DNA of 12,858 nt from Methanobacteriota archaeon (GTDB taxonomy: Archaea > Thermoplasmatota > Poseidoniia > Poseidoniales > SP79), in NCBI GenBank assembly GCA_002715545.1, contig PAZI01000017.1, forward strand, positions 1 through 12,858, read 5' to 3'. The notes beneath the pieces were generated by a model. It saw only the letters and a program-made list of their open reading frames with translations. It had not been told where the DNA came from and did not search any database. The position numbers and the translations under genes are program-made. Of the stretch, positions 5,996 through 12,858 are shown in pieces; within the stretch, counting starts at the first letter, position 1, and each line of letters starts with the position of its first letter.

Positions 5996-7198
5996 ATGTG
6001 GGACGCCATAGTTGTGGGAGCCGGTCCGGTCGGTGGGCTCATGGCTCGCCGGCTTGCTGAGCACAATCTCAGAGTTCTGATTCTTGAAGAGCACTCGGAG
6101 GTCGGGAGACCGTTTCAGTGTGCAGGATTAGTGAATCCTGGGGCGATGGAGATTGTTGACCTACAATCATCAATCCTAACCACTATTGATGGTGCGATTA
6201 TGCACAGTCCTTCCGGTGTGACTATTCAGATTGGCGTTCGTGGTCATCCGAGGACTTTTGCGGTTTGTCGTAAGCTGTTTGATCAAGGAGTGGTGCGCCA
6301 AGCCCTCGATGCAGGTGCTGAACTTCGCCTCGATTCAAGGGCTTTCGCCCTCACTGAGATTGATGATGGTTGGGCAGTGCGTTTCGAGCATCGCGGTGTC
6401 GAACACACTGAGATGACTTCTTTGCTCATTGGAGCAGATGGGGCGCACTCTTGGGTGCGCAGGACTCTGAAGATGGGCTTTCCCAAGGAGCAGTTGATTG
6501 GGTATCAAATCGAGGCAGTGGGTTTCTCAACTGAGGAAGGTTTTCTTGAGATGTTCACGGGCTCAGACATAGCCCCTGGCCTCTTTGCCTGGGCAGTCCC
6601 CTCTGGCGAAACCTACCGTATTGGGACTTGGGTGAGGGCCTCTGATCTTGGAAATCGTCGTGCGATAGATTTGCATCGTGCACTTCTTTCTTCACCAGTC
6701 CATGGACATCGATTTGAGAATATTGGAGTTGTTGCTCAGCATTGTGGTCCGCTCCCTTGCGGAATGGTTCGTCGTCCTTGGGCCAGACATGCATTGGTTG
6801 TTGGTGATGCAGCAGGTCTTGCCAAACCAACTACTGGGGGGGGGATAGGGCCTGGATTCAATCAGGTCGAAGGGATAACTCCCAGTCTCGTCAAGGCGAT
6901 TCAAGGTGGGGCACTTTCGGCTTCTGCATTGCGTCGCGTGATGCGGCCCACTGTGAAAATTGGAAAGGAGCTTGAGCGCAGCCGAATCCTTCGTAACGTC
7001 TTCGTTACTGACAGGACTCCTGCCGAATTGGATGATGTTTTCCGCTCCTTTGCCAAACCCGAGGTTCTGGCATTGATCAATAAGGAGGGCGATATCGAAC
7101 ACCCAGTTCGTTTAGGGATGAGCATGCTGCGCAGAGTCCCTGAGTTCAGAAGACTCGCTACCAAGGCAACATGGGCCTTACTGACGAAGCGGTCATAA
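5996..7198 (+). CDS. Geranylgeranyl reductase family FAD-dependent oxidoreductase
   Basis: Members of this family reduce the double bonds of geranylgeranyl chains, in archaea saturating the isoprenoid tails of membrane ether lipids; others act on related polyprenyl compounds. The 400-residue product has the N-terminal FAD-binding GAGPVGG (8-14), the GRPFQCAGLVNP motif (37-48) typical of the family, the LIGADGAHSWVRR flavoprotein DG motif (144-156) and VVGDAAGLAKPTTGGGI (268-284), which binds the FAD ribityl chain and phosphate. The C-terminal 100 residues are helical and basic, suitable for membrane association. Length fits the family (about 390-410). The ATG at 5996 sits directly before the FAD motif, leaving no room for a later start. 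It is 60 bases after the topoisomerase gene, separated by a palindrome and T tract, so it may have its own transcript. The precise substrate cannot be read from sequence. Confidence 0.9.
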   Translation: MWDAIVVGAGPVGGLMARRLAEHNLRVLILEEHSEVGRPFQCAGLVNPGAMEIVDLQSSILTTIDGAIMHSPSGVTIQIGVRGHPRTFAVCRKLFDQGVVRQALDAGAELRLDSRAFALTEIDDGWAVRFEHRGVEHTEMTSLLIGADGAHSWVRRTLKMGFPKEQLIGYQIEAVGFSTEEGFLEMFTGSDIAPGLFAWAVPSGETYRIGTWVRASDLGNRRAIDLHRALLSSPVHGHRFENIGVVAQHCGPLPCGMVRRPWARHALVVGDAAGLAKPTTGGGIGPGFNQVEGITPSLVKAIQGGALSASALRRVMRPTVKIGKELERSRILRNVFVTDRTPAELDDVFRSFAKPEVLALINKEGDIEHPVRLGMSMLRRVPEFRRLATKATWALLTKRS

Positions 7199-7199
7199 T

Positions 7200-8585
7200 C
7201 TACCCTGAACCGACGATTGCTTCGATTTCATCGATTGTCTTTGGACAATCGTTACTGAGAATATCAGGACCTCCTGAAGTGACATGGATGTCGTCCTCAA
7301 TCCTGATTCCAAGACCTTTCCACGCATCATCCACATCGCTCAGATCTGAACGCCAGCCAGCAATGTATAGACCTGGTTCAATTGTCAGGACCATACCCTC
7401 TTCGAGGAGTCTTGGTTCCTCCTCTGGTTGATAGGTCCCAACGTCGTGAACATCGAGCCCTAACCAGTGGCTGGTGTTGTGCATGAAGAACCTCTTCAAT
7501 TGCCGCTGAGATTCCTCTTCATCATCAGAAGTGATCAGGCCAAGTTGGATGAGCCCCTCTCTAAGTACGTCACTAGCTACTTCATGCGGCCGTGTATATG
7601 GCGCCCCTATCACACATGCATCAATGGCTTGCTCCTGAGCCTCAAGTACCAATGAGTATAGATCTCTTGCCCGGTCACTGAATGTGCCATCAATCGGCCA
7701 GGTTCGCGTTATGTCAGATGCGTAGCAATTCACCTCACATCCAGCATCAATCAATACCATCTCTCCCGCTTCGATGATCTGATCGTTTTTCTGGTAGTGC
7801 AAGATTGTAGCTCTGTCACCACCACCCACAATCGATGGGTAAGCCCAACCATCGGCCCCTAAGTATCTGAAGTGTCCTTCAATTATCGCTTCCAATTGCC
7901 ACTCACCTATTCCACTGTGAGATTGTCGCATTGCTTCAATATGGGCTAGTGCAGTAATCTCACCGGCATATCGCATGATTGCTATCTCTGATTCTGATTT
8001 TTTCAGCCTCAGTTCACTGATGATATTCCGCGGGTCCACAAGTTGTCTTGGTCCTGTATCAAGCCGTTGTCTCTCTCGTGTTTCTTCTGCCATGGCACTG
8101 TGGATGAGGTTGTCAAGGGAGGGATGAATTCCCAATACGTGATAGACTTGAGATGAGTTTAGTATGGCCTCTTTGACCCATTCGTCCCACTTGTCAAGGG
8201 GATGGGCAGTATCTATTGGATGTGTGCGTTGAGCTTCCTTGGGGCCTGTTCGCCGACCCGTCCAAATTTCTTTGGCGATATCCTGAGGGGCGACGAAGAG
8301 ATGCCACGTCGCACCACCTTGGTCATCTACAAGCGCGGCAAGAATTCCTTCGCTTTCCGTCCACCCGCAGAGGTAGACTAAGTCGCTGCTCGGACGATGG
8401 ATATACTCGACATCTCTCGATCTGATTCGTGTTGGATTGGTGGGGAAGATGGCGAGTGAACGTTCAGAAATTTCTGCAACGAAGCGGGATTGTCTATCCC
8501 TGTATTCCTCAGGTTCGACCGGCACAGGACCTTCAATGATCTTCTGTCTGAGTTCCATCAGTTGGCGAATACTTAGTCCATTCAT
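7200..8585 (-). CDS. pepP: Xaa-Pro aminopeptidase (aminopeptidase P, M24B)
   Basis: This cytoplasmic dinuclear metalloprotease removes an N-terminal residue preceding proline. The 461-residue product has the aminopeptidase P N-terminal domain (about 25-170, with FPTNPTRIRSRDVEY and DLVYLCGW) and the creatinase-fold catalytic domain. Metal ligands are all present: Asp280 and Asp291 (VLIDAG...YASDITRTWP), His373 (HNTSHWLGLDVHD), Glu403 (LTIEPGLY) and Glu430 (GIRIEDD). The substrate-binding histidines 369 and 380 are also there. Length matches bacterial PepP (about 440). I chose ATG 8585, whose ATGA overlaps the TGA of the upstream surface-protein gene; an in-frame ATG at 8612 is possible and would add nine residues (MGEGTTIRS). 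It is the last gene of a minus-strand operon behind two exported proteins; a cytosolic peptidase here may simply process imported proline-rich peptides, but no link is proven. Confidence 0.95.
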   Translation of the reverse strand: MNGLSIRQLMELRQKIIEGPVPVEPEEYRDRQSRFVAEISERSLAIFPTNPTRIRSRDVEYIHRPSSDLVYLCGWTESEGILAALVDDQGGATWHLFVAPQDIAKEIWTGRRTGPKEAQRTHPIDTAHPLDKWDEWVKEAILNSSQVYHVLGIHPSLDNLIHSAMAEETRERQRLDTGPRQLVDPRNIISELRLKKSESEIAIMRYAGEITALAHIEAMRQSHSGIGEWQLEAIIEGHFRYLGADGWAYPSIVGGGDRATILHYQKNDQIIEAGEMVLIDAGCEVNCYASDITRTWPIDGTFSDRARDLYSLVLEAQEQAIDACVIGAPYTRPHEVASDVLREGLIQLGLITSDDEEESQRQLKRFFMHNTSHWLGLDVHDVGTYQPEEEPRLLEEGMVLTIEPGLYIAGWRSDLSDVDDAWKGLGIRIEDDIHVTSGGPDILSNDCPKTIDEIEAIVGSG

Positions 8586-10354
8586 TGACCTGATGGTGGT
8601 TCCTTCCCCCATGATGGTACCCTGTAACTATACCCAATTAGCCACTTGGTAAGCAATACACCTGCTATAATCGATAGGAGTGCCATGATGTGAAACAATT
8701 GAAGGCCAAAGATGAGTGCGGTAGGTTCATCCGAAGATTGCTCGGTCATGAGTTCCTTTCCCTCCATCACATGTGTGATATTGACTTCTAAACTCATCTC
8801 TCCTTCGGGATGCTCAACTTCAAGAATCAGTGTGTCACTGAGGTGGTTGAACCACGTAGTTTCAACTGTGACGTCAAGTCCAGTCGCTACGACCACTTCA
8901 TTGAATGTCCATTTAACGTCATAATCTGAATCCAAATGTACGGGATGGCTGAATTCAACAGAGAGTCCCGTTCCACTTTCTAATGGAAGAATCGTGTTCT
9001 CTACATGTGGCTTCCCGTTGATATGGAGACTCATCTGAGGTTCTATGGCGAGTACCTCGATGGTGAGTTCGATGCGAAGGGTGTGGCCTGCGATATCTTC
9101 AACAGTGACTCTGACTAGATGTAGGCCAGGCACGCTTGTGTTGATACGAACGCTTCTGCCCTGATCAAAGGTCTCAAAGGATTGTGATTCTCCTCCATCT
9201 AGGAGTGAATGCGTCCAAGTGATTATACCGTCTTGGACAAGGTCGTATCCTGTATCTTGGGCAGTAAGATTCACCATGACTCCGACTCTGTTGGCTTGCA
9301 CAGTCAGGTTCTCTGTAGTGATAGAACCTATGGGGGCGCTTCGATCAAGAAAGATGATTCTGCACTCATTCCATAATGTCTGATCATCGGATGATGTGAG
9401 GCGAAGAAGTAAGGGCCCATCTGCGTATGCATTCAGATCCTCAATAGTGCTTACTTTGGTTGTTGACGCATTCTCAGGGACCACATCACACCTGTTCAAT
9501 ACGGTTGGTCTGATATCGAGGTGGTCAACATAAAATGACCAGCCCACGATTTCTAACATTGGTTCGACACTCTGCCAAGAATCTATCACTGCACCTTCTC
9601 TTGGCTCAAGCCAACCCGCTGATGAATCTGACATCTGAGGAATCAATGACCACTGATTTGTCATGTCAGGTGATAGAAAACGTACGATGTGGCCATTGTT
9701 TGAAGTCGCTTCGACCACGAAGGCACACGGACAGCCCATTTGAGGTTCAGAAAAATATCGTGCCTCAACAGTCCGACTCATTGCTTCATTCGTACCATTG
9801 ATGTTAGTTAGGGGTAGGGTGTCTGCTTCCATGGGCATTCCGCGGATAAACCAGCGTCCCACAATCTCTCTGATGCCTTCAGGGTGTGAAGCGACAAAAA
9901 TGGTAGAGCCTTCCTCGTCCAACGATTCTTCTCGAATGTTCAATATGGGTGGCGATTCGCTCGTTCCCACCTTCACTTCTATCGATTCAATGAATGTTGT
10001 ACCGTCATCGAGATGGTAGCGGATATCCAACGCATGGTCTCCAACTAACAGATTATGTGCGACGGTGGCTCCGTAATGGGAAAGAATCGATTCAGTAGAC
10101 CCTTCGACAGAACCTCCCTCCCATAGGCCTTCATTGAGCCGGATTTCAATTCCCACGAGCTGTCGTTCCTCTGAAGTGAATTCGCCAGAGATGATGGCTG
10201 AGCCAGTTCCTATGTAACCTCCATTCATGGGTGAGTGTATCTCAATTTCCCACGTTCTCTCCTCTGAATTTTCCTGACCACTCACTGCCCAAGATGTTAG
10301 TGTAATCACGAAGAGCAGGGAGCACGTCAACAAGGCATGCCGTGCCAATGGCAT
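8582..10354 (-). CDS. Secreted, membrane-anchored surface protein with Ig-like beta domains
   Basis: The 590-residue product starts with a clear signal peptide (MPLARHALLTCSLLFVITLTSWAVSG, likely cleaved before QEN) and ends with one membrane helix (about 546-568, ALIFGLQLFHIMALLSIIAG) followed by a short basic tail, so almost the whole protein should face outward. The body is beta-rich: WEIEIHSPMNGGYIGTGSAIISGEF near the N-terminus resembles the Ig-like module common in archaeal surface proteins, and about 390-440 (VNLTAQDTGYD, GLHLVRVTVEDIAGHTLRIELTIEV) resembles a PKD/cadherin-like strand pattern. Several N-x-S/T sites (for example NGT, NAS, NLT, NTS, NIT) could be glycosylated. ATG 10354 is preceded by GGAGGGAG. 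It lies 8 bases after the Ca-binding repeat protein gene and probably works with it at the cell surface, perhaps supplying the membrane anchor that the repeat protein lacks at its C-terminus. No enzymatic motif is visible. Confidence 0.85.
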   Translation of the reverse strand: MPLARHALLTCSLLFVITLTSWAVSGQENSEERTWEIEIHSPMNGGYIGTGSAIISGEFTSEERQLVGIEIRLNEGLWEGGSVEGSTESILSHYGATVAHNLLVGDHALDIRYHLDDGTTFIESIEVKVGTSESPPILNIREESLDEEGSTIFVASHPEGIREIVGRWFIRGMPMEADTLPLTNINGTNEAMSRTVEARYFSEPQMGCPCAFVVEATSNNGHIVRFLSPDMTNQWSLIPQMSDSSAGWLEPREGAVIDSWQSVEPMLEIVGWSFYVDHLDIRPTVLNRCDVVPENASTTKVSTIEDLNAYADGPLLLRLTSSDDQTLWNECRIIFLDRSAPIGSITTENLTVQANRVGVMVNLTAQDTGYDLVQDGIITWTHSLLDGGESQSFETFDQGRSVRINTSVPGLHLVRVTVEDIAGHTLRIELTIEVLAIEPQMSLHINGKPHVENTILPLESGTGLSVEFSHPVHLDSDYDVKWTFNEVVVATGLDVTVETTWFNHLSDTLILEVEHPEGEMSLEVNITHVMEGKELMTEQSSDEPTALIFGLQLFHIMALLSIIAGVLLTKWLIGYSYRVPSWGKEPPSGQ

Positions 10355-10362
10355 CTCCCTCC

Positions 10363-12858
10363 CTAATCATCCGTGTTGCACAGCTGGAAGGGCCCCGGCT
10401 GGCTTTGGATATCCTTTGGGTTGGTGTTCCATTTGTATTCGCACCAATTTTCAAACGAATCCATGTCAGGGTCATCATCTCGATCATAATCATCGAATGG
10501 GTCGAAACCGAAGTAATACTCCCAACCGCTGGCCATGCCATCGCCGTCCTGATCCATATAATATACCTCAGAACCATCTTCCCAAGAATCACCATCAGTG
10601 TCATTTGTCACCGGACTCGTTCCATTGGACCACTCTTCATAATTCGTGAAATTTGCAAGGTCATCGTAGAATCGTTTGCCATCTGGTGTCGTTGGATCGA
10701 TATGACAACCTGCATCAGGGCAATATCGCCGCAATAAGATGGCACGATCCATGCCATCTCCATCAGGGTCTTCCTCTCCGTCCGGGATGTTATCGAGGTC
10801 ACTGTCAGGCATTCTTGGGTCGAGCAGACCCCGTGCACCTGTCTGGGAGAGTACTTCAGCATCGACAAGTCCTAGGATCGTTGCATTTTCACTGGCCTCT
10901 ACTTCCCATCCATCAGGAAGTCCATCTCCATCTGTGTCATTCTGGACAGGATTTGTGTTCCACCCGTTATTGGTAGGACCTTCCTGTGTATTGTTGAGTC
11001 CATCATCATCGACATCTGTGGTGGTGTCTGGGATGCTGGAAGCAGGATTGATAGCCCACTTGGCAGTGATGCCTGCTGTTAACACGCCGTCAAGGTTCAT
11101 CTGCTCTATTTCGTAAATCTTAGCCCATTTGCCAATTGGATTTCGCCAGAGGAAACCCCCTGGATTCTTGAGACAGGTCGTATTGTCAATAGGGCAATCT
11201 TCGGGTCGCCAAGGTATGGTAGAAATCCAGAGGCTGTGCGATTTGGTATTATCTTGTACCGATTCTATCTGCATCTCCCATCCGTCGAGCATACCGTCTG
11301 AATCAGTGTCATTGTTCAGAGGATCTGTGGGGTCTTGGAAGGGTCGAGGGAGGAACAGAATCTCATACCCGTCCTTTAGTCCATCAGAATCGGTATCAGA
11401 CCGGTTGGCATGAGTAATCGTGTTGTCACGTTTGCGATTCACTTCCTCTCCATCTTCGAGTTGATCGTTATCTGTGTCGAACATGGAGGCGTTGGTGAAG
11501 TACTTCCCTTGCTCGCCTATTCCCGTCCACATGAAACCTTGGACCTGTTCAAGCCAGTCGCTTAAGCCATCAGAGTCTGTGTCGTTGTTTGAAGCGTTGG
11601 TGAAGTATTCACTGTACTCATCCACATCATTGAGTCCATCGTTATCCGTATCTATTTGTGTTGGATCGCTGGTCACTGGGACAATGATGGACCCTTTGGT
11701 GGCTGTGACGACTCGAATCTCCCAACCTAAGACTTCGATTCCATCTTTGAGTCCGTCTCGATCAGTGTCGGGATGAGTGGGATTTGTTGAATCAGCAACT
11801 TCTCGGCGGCCTTCCAAATCCTCTGGATTATCAAATCTTGATTCGTATTCGTCAAGATTGGTGTACATCTCATCCGCTTCGACAACTTCAGCCCACACCG
11901 TTTGCCGTGAGAAGATCTCCTGCCCCTGTTCGACATGTATCTCGTAGACCTTACCGGTGCATGGAGAAAGGACGTCGTATCTTGTAGTGGTCACATCAAT
12001 TACTTCAGCAACAGCAATCACGTCGCCGGCCTCGACATCATCACCTATCTCTACGAGGATGGTCTTGACACGAGCTGCATAATCGAGTTCAGTGAATCTG
12101 ACTTGGCCATTATTGTCGCGGTCAAATCCGTCCCGGTCTGGATCCTTGTCACTGTTTGTTGGGTCGAGGGGGTCAATGCAATTCTTTGATTCCCATCCGT
12201 CTGGCATGGCGTCGTCATCACTGTCTCCATCCATGGGGTCCGTGAATGTGAATGAAGCAGCCCAATCTGGGAGGACGAATTCAGCTAACTGGCTCCATGG
12301 CTTAGGATATTGGTCGCTCCAGAGCTTGTTCGGATTTCTCATTTCCCAAATCTCTATTTCACGGTCGATATGTGCTGATTCTAGAATGTCTGGGCATGTC
12401 TCTCTGATGAATCCGTATTCTTCGAAACTTGTCAATCCGTCTTCATCGGGGTCTCCATAGGAATCGGATGGGTCCGAGGCATCGAGTGGTTCAAGGCCGT
12501 TGCGAGGCACTGAGAAACAGAATTCATAACCATCTGGCATTCCATCTTGATCACTGTCATAATCAGAAGGTCCATTTCTGCTACCATCCAAATCATCGTC
12601 TTGAGATAACCAGCTTCTGTCTTGATTGATCTCATCCGAGAAGGGAGCTTTCCTTGTGTAGTCCTTGACTCCTGAACCACAGTTGATACTGACCGTAATC
12701 TCACCCGTTGCAATCTCGGCAGTGTCGGTTAGTCCATCGCCATCTGAATCCGGATTCTCTGGATTCGTTCCAAAGTCTTCTTCAACGTAATTTGGTAGAT
12801 TGTCGCCGTCACGGTCGAGAACCTGGTCGCAACTGTATCGGGGTGGTTCTGAATCATC
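10363..12858 (-). CDS. Thrombospondin type 3 repeat-like Ca-binding surface protein with an embedded lipoyl-like domain (5' truncated)
   Basis: The frame is open across the right edge and ends at TAG 10363-10365, giving 831 visible residues; the N-terminus, including any signal peptide, lies outside. Many acidic Ca-binding loops recur, for example DTDSDGLSDW, DTDNDGLNDV, DTDSDGLKDGYE and DTDGDGLPDGWE, often ending DGWE or DGYE and followed by a TNP or DP segment, as in thrombospondin type 3 and related bacterial and archaeal adhesins. Between repeat groups, at visible residues about 262-327, is a lipoyl/biotinyl-like segment (VEIGDDVEAGDVIAVAEV, then SPCTGKVYEIHVEQGQEI). Six or more cysteines suggest disulfides outside the cell. 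No C-terminal membrane helix or sorting signal is visible, so attachment must be through the unseen N-terminus or through partners such as the next gene. A TTG at 12591 is not the start, since coding continues upstream without a break. Confidence 0.88.
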   Translation of the reverse strand, partial: DDSEPPRYSCDQVLDRDGDNLPNYVEEDFGTNPENPDSDGDGLTDTAEIATGEITVSINCGSGVKDYTRKAPFSDEINQDRSWLSQDDDLDGSRNGPSDYDSDQDGMPDGYEFCFSVPRNGLEPLDASDPSDSYGDPDEDGLTSFEEYGFIRETCPDILESAHIDREIEIWEMRNPNKLWSDQYPKPWSQLAEFVLPDWAASFTFTDPMDGDSDDDAMPDGWESKNCIDPLDPTNSDKDPDRDGFDRDNNGQVRFTELDYAARVKTILVEIGDDVEAGDVIAVAEVIDVTTTRYDVLSPCTGKVYEIHVEQGQEIFSRQTVWAEVVEADEMYTNLDEYESRFDNPEDLEGRREVADSTNPTHPDTDRDGLKDGIEVLGWEIRVVTATKGSIIVPVTSDPTQIDTDNDGLNDVDEYSEYFTNASNNDTDSDGLSDWLEQVQGFMWTGIGEQGKYFTNASMFDTDNDQLEDGEEVNRKRDNTITHANRSDTDSDGLKDGYEILFLPRPFQDPTDPLNNDTDSDGMLDGWEMQIESVQDNTKSHSLWISTIPWRPEDCPIDNTTCLKNPGGFLWRNPIGKWAKIYEIEQMNLDGVLTAGITAKWAINPASSIPDTTTDVDDDGLNNTQEGPTNNGWNTNPVQNDTDGDGLPDGWEVEASENATILGLVDAEVLSQTGARGLLDPRMPDSDLDNIPDGEEDPDGDGMDRAILLRRYCPDAGCHIDPTTPDGKRFYDDLANFTNYEEWSNGTSPVTNDTDGDSWEDGSEVYYMDQDGDGMASGWEYYFGFDPFDDYDRDDDPDMDSFENWCEYKWNTNPKDIQSQPGPFQLCNTDD
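10400..12800 (-). repeat. Degenerate tandem coding repeats for DxDxDG Ca-binding loops
   Basis: Related short motifs recur across the gene; on the plus strand they read like CCATCAGAATCGGTATC (11381), CCATCAGAGTCTGTGTC (11568), CCGTCTGAATCAGTGTC (11294), CCATCTCCATCTGTGTC (10922) and CCATCGCCATCTGAATC (12735). Each encodes DTDSDG-type loops on the minus strand. Spacing is irregular, from roughly 60 to over 200 bases, and copies are diverged, so this reflects protein repeats rather than a DNA array. Confidence 0.7.
11878..12077 (-). other. Lipoyl/biotinyl-like (barrel-sandwich hybrid) segment inside the repeat protein
   Basis: The encoded stretch VKTILVEIGDDVEAGD through QTVWAEV shows the two-fold pattern of biotinyl/lipoyl domains: strand, GDDVEAGDVIAVAEV, a hairpin, then SPCTGKV and VEQGQEIFSRQTVWAEV, with glycines at the four expected turns. 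The hairpin reads EVIDVTTTRYDV and has no lysine where EAMKM or ETDKA would hold one, so biotin or lipoate attachment is not expected. Similar lysine-free modules occur in HlyD-type adaptor proteins. It is flanked by Ca-binding repeats on both sides in the same frame. Confidence 0.65.

Noticed and set aside
10342..11776. Several plus-strand Ser/Pro-rich frames opposite the repeat gene
   Set aside because: They are antisense mirrors of Asp/Gly-rich codons and have no independent support.
12591..12591. TTG at 12591 as the start of the repeat protein
   Set aside because: The frame continues open to the window edge with further DxDGD-type repeats (LDRDGDNLPN, DSDGDGLTD).
10363..12858. CRISPR array or DNA satellite from the recurring CCATC...TCTGTGTC motifs
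   Set aside because: Copies are diverged, irregularly spaced and in frame with acidic Ca-binding loops, so they are protein repeats.

Overview
This window looks like a genome fragment from an uncultured planktonic euryarchaeon. Marine Group II (Poseidoniales) or a close Thermoplasmatota relative is my best guess. The archaeal signal comes from an archease gene, a 7S signal-recognition-particle RNA with an archaeal-style Alu domain and a helix 6 capped by GGAG, a geranylgeranyl-reductase-family enzyme of the kind that saturates archaeal lipids, and a large Ca-binding-repeat surface protein. A quinone-type dihydroorotate dehydrogenase and a TopB-like type IA topoisomerase look bacterial in flavour, which fits the heavily mixed gene content of these archaea. 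The lineage is inference; no 16S or universal marker is present.

Layout. Positions 2-319 (+) hold the C-terminal end of an unrecognised protein, followed by archease (327-815, +). The minus strand from about 1123 to 814 encodes the SRP RNA, whose 3' end abuts the archease stop codon. Next come two minus-strand genes read toward the SRP RNA: pyrD (2692 to 1583) and a small membrane-anchored CcmE-like haem chaperone (1578 to 1195). The ccmE ribosome binding site lies inside the last codons of pyrD. A divergent plus-strand block carries a small hypothetical protein (about 2741-3169), a 913-residue type IA topoisomerase (3194-5935) and a geranylgeranyl reductase family flavoprotein (5996-7198).

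The last third is a minus-strand operon read toward the reductase. It contains a large secreted or surface protein built of thrombospondin-type-3-like DxDxDG repeats (12858 to 10363, N-terminus beyond the window), a 590-residue protein with a signal peptide and one C-terminal membrane helix (10354 to 8582), and a complete aminopeptidase P (8585 to 7200). Spacing is tight: 8 bases, then an ATGA overlap. The peptidase and reductase stop codons converge with one base between them.

The most unusual observations are a lipoyl/biotinyl-like (barrel-sandwich hybrid) segment without a modifiable lysine embedded among the Ca-binding repeats of the surface protein; a CcmE with the Cys-type CxxxY haem motif immediately behind a quinone-linked PyrD; and a perfect 16-base palindrome spanning the topoisomerase stop codon. 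I saw no CRISPR array, insertion sequence, tRNA or integrase.
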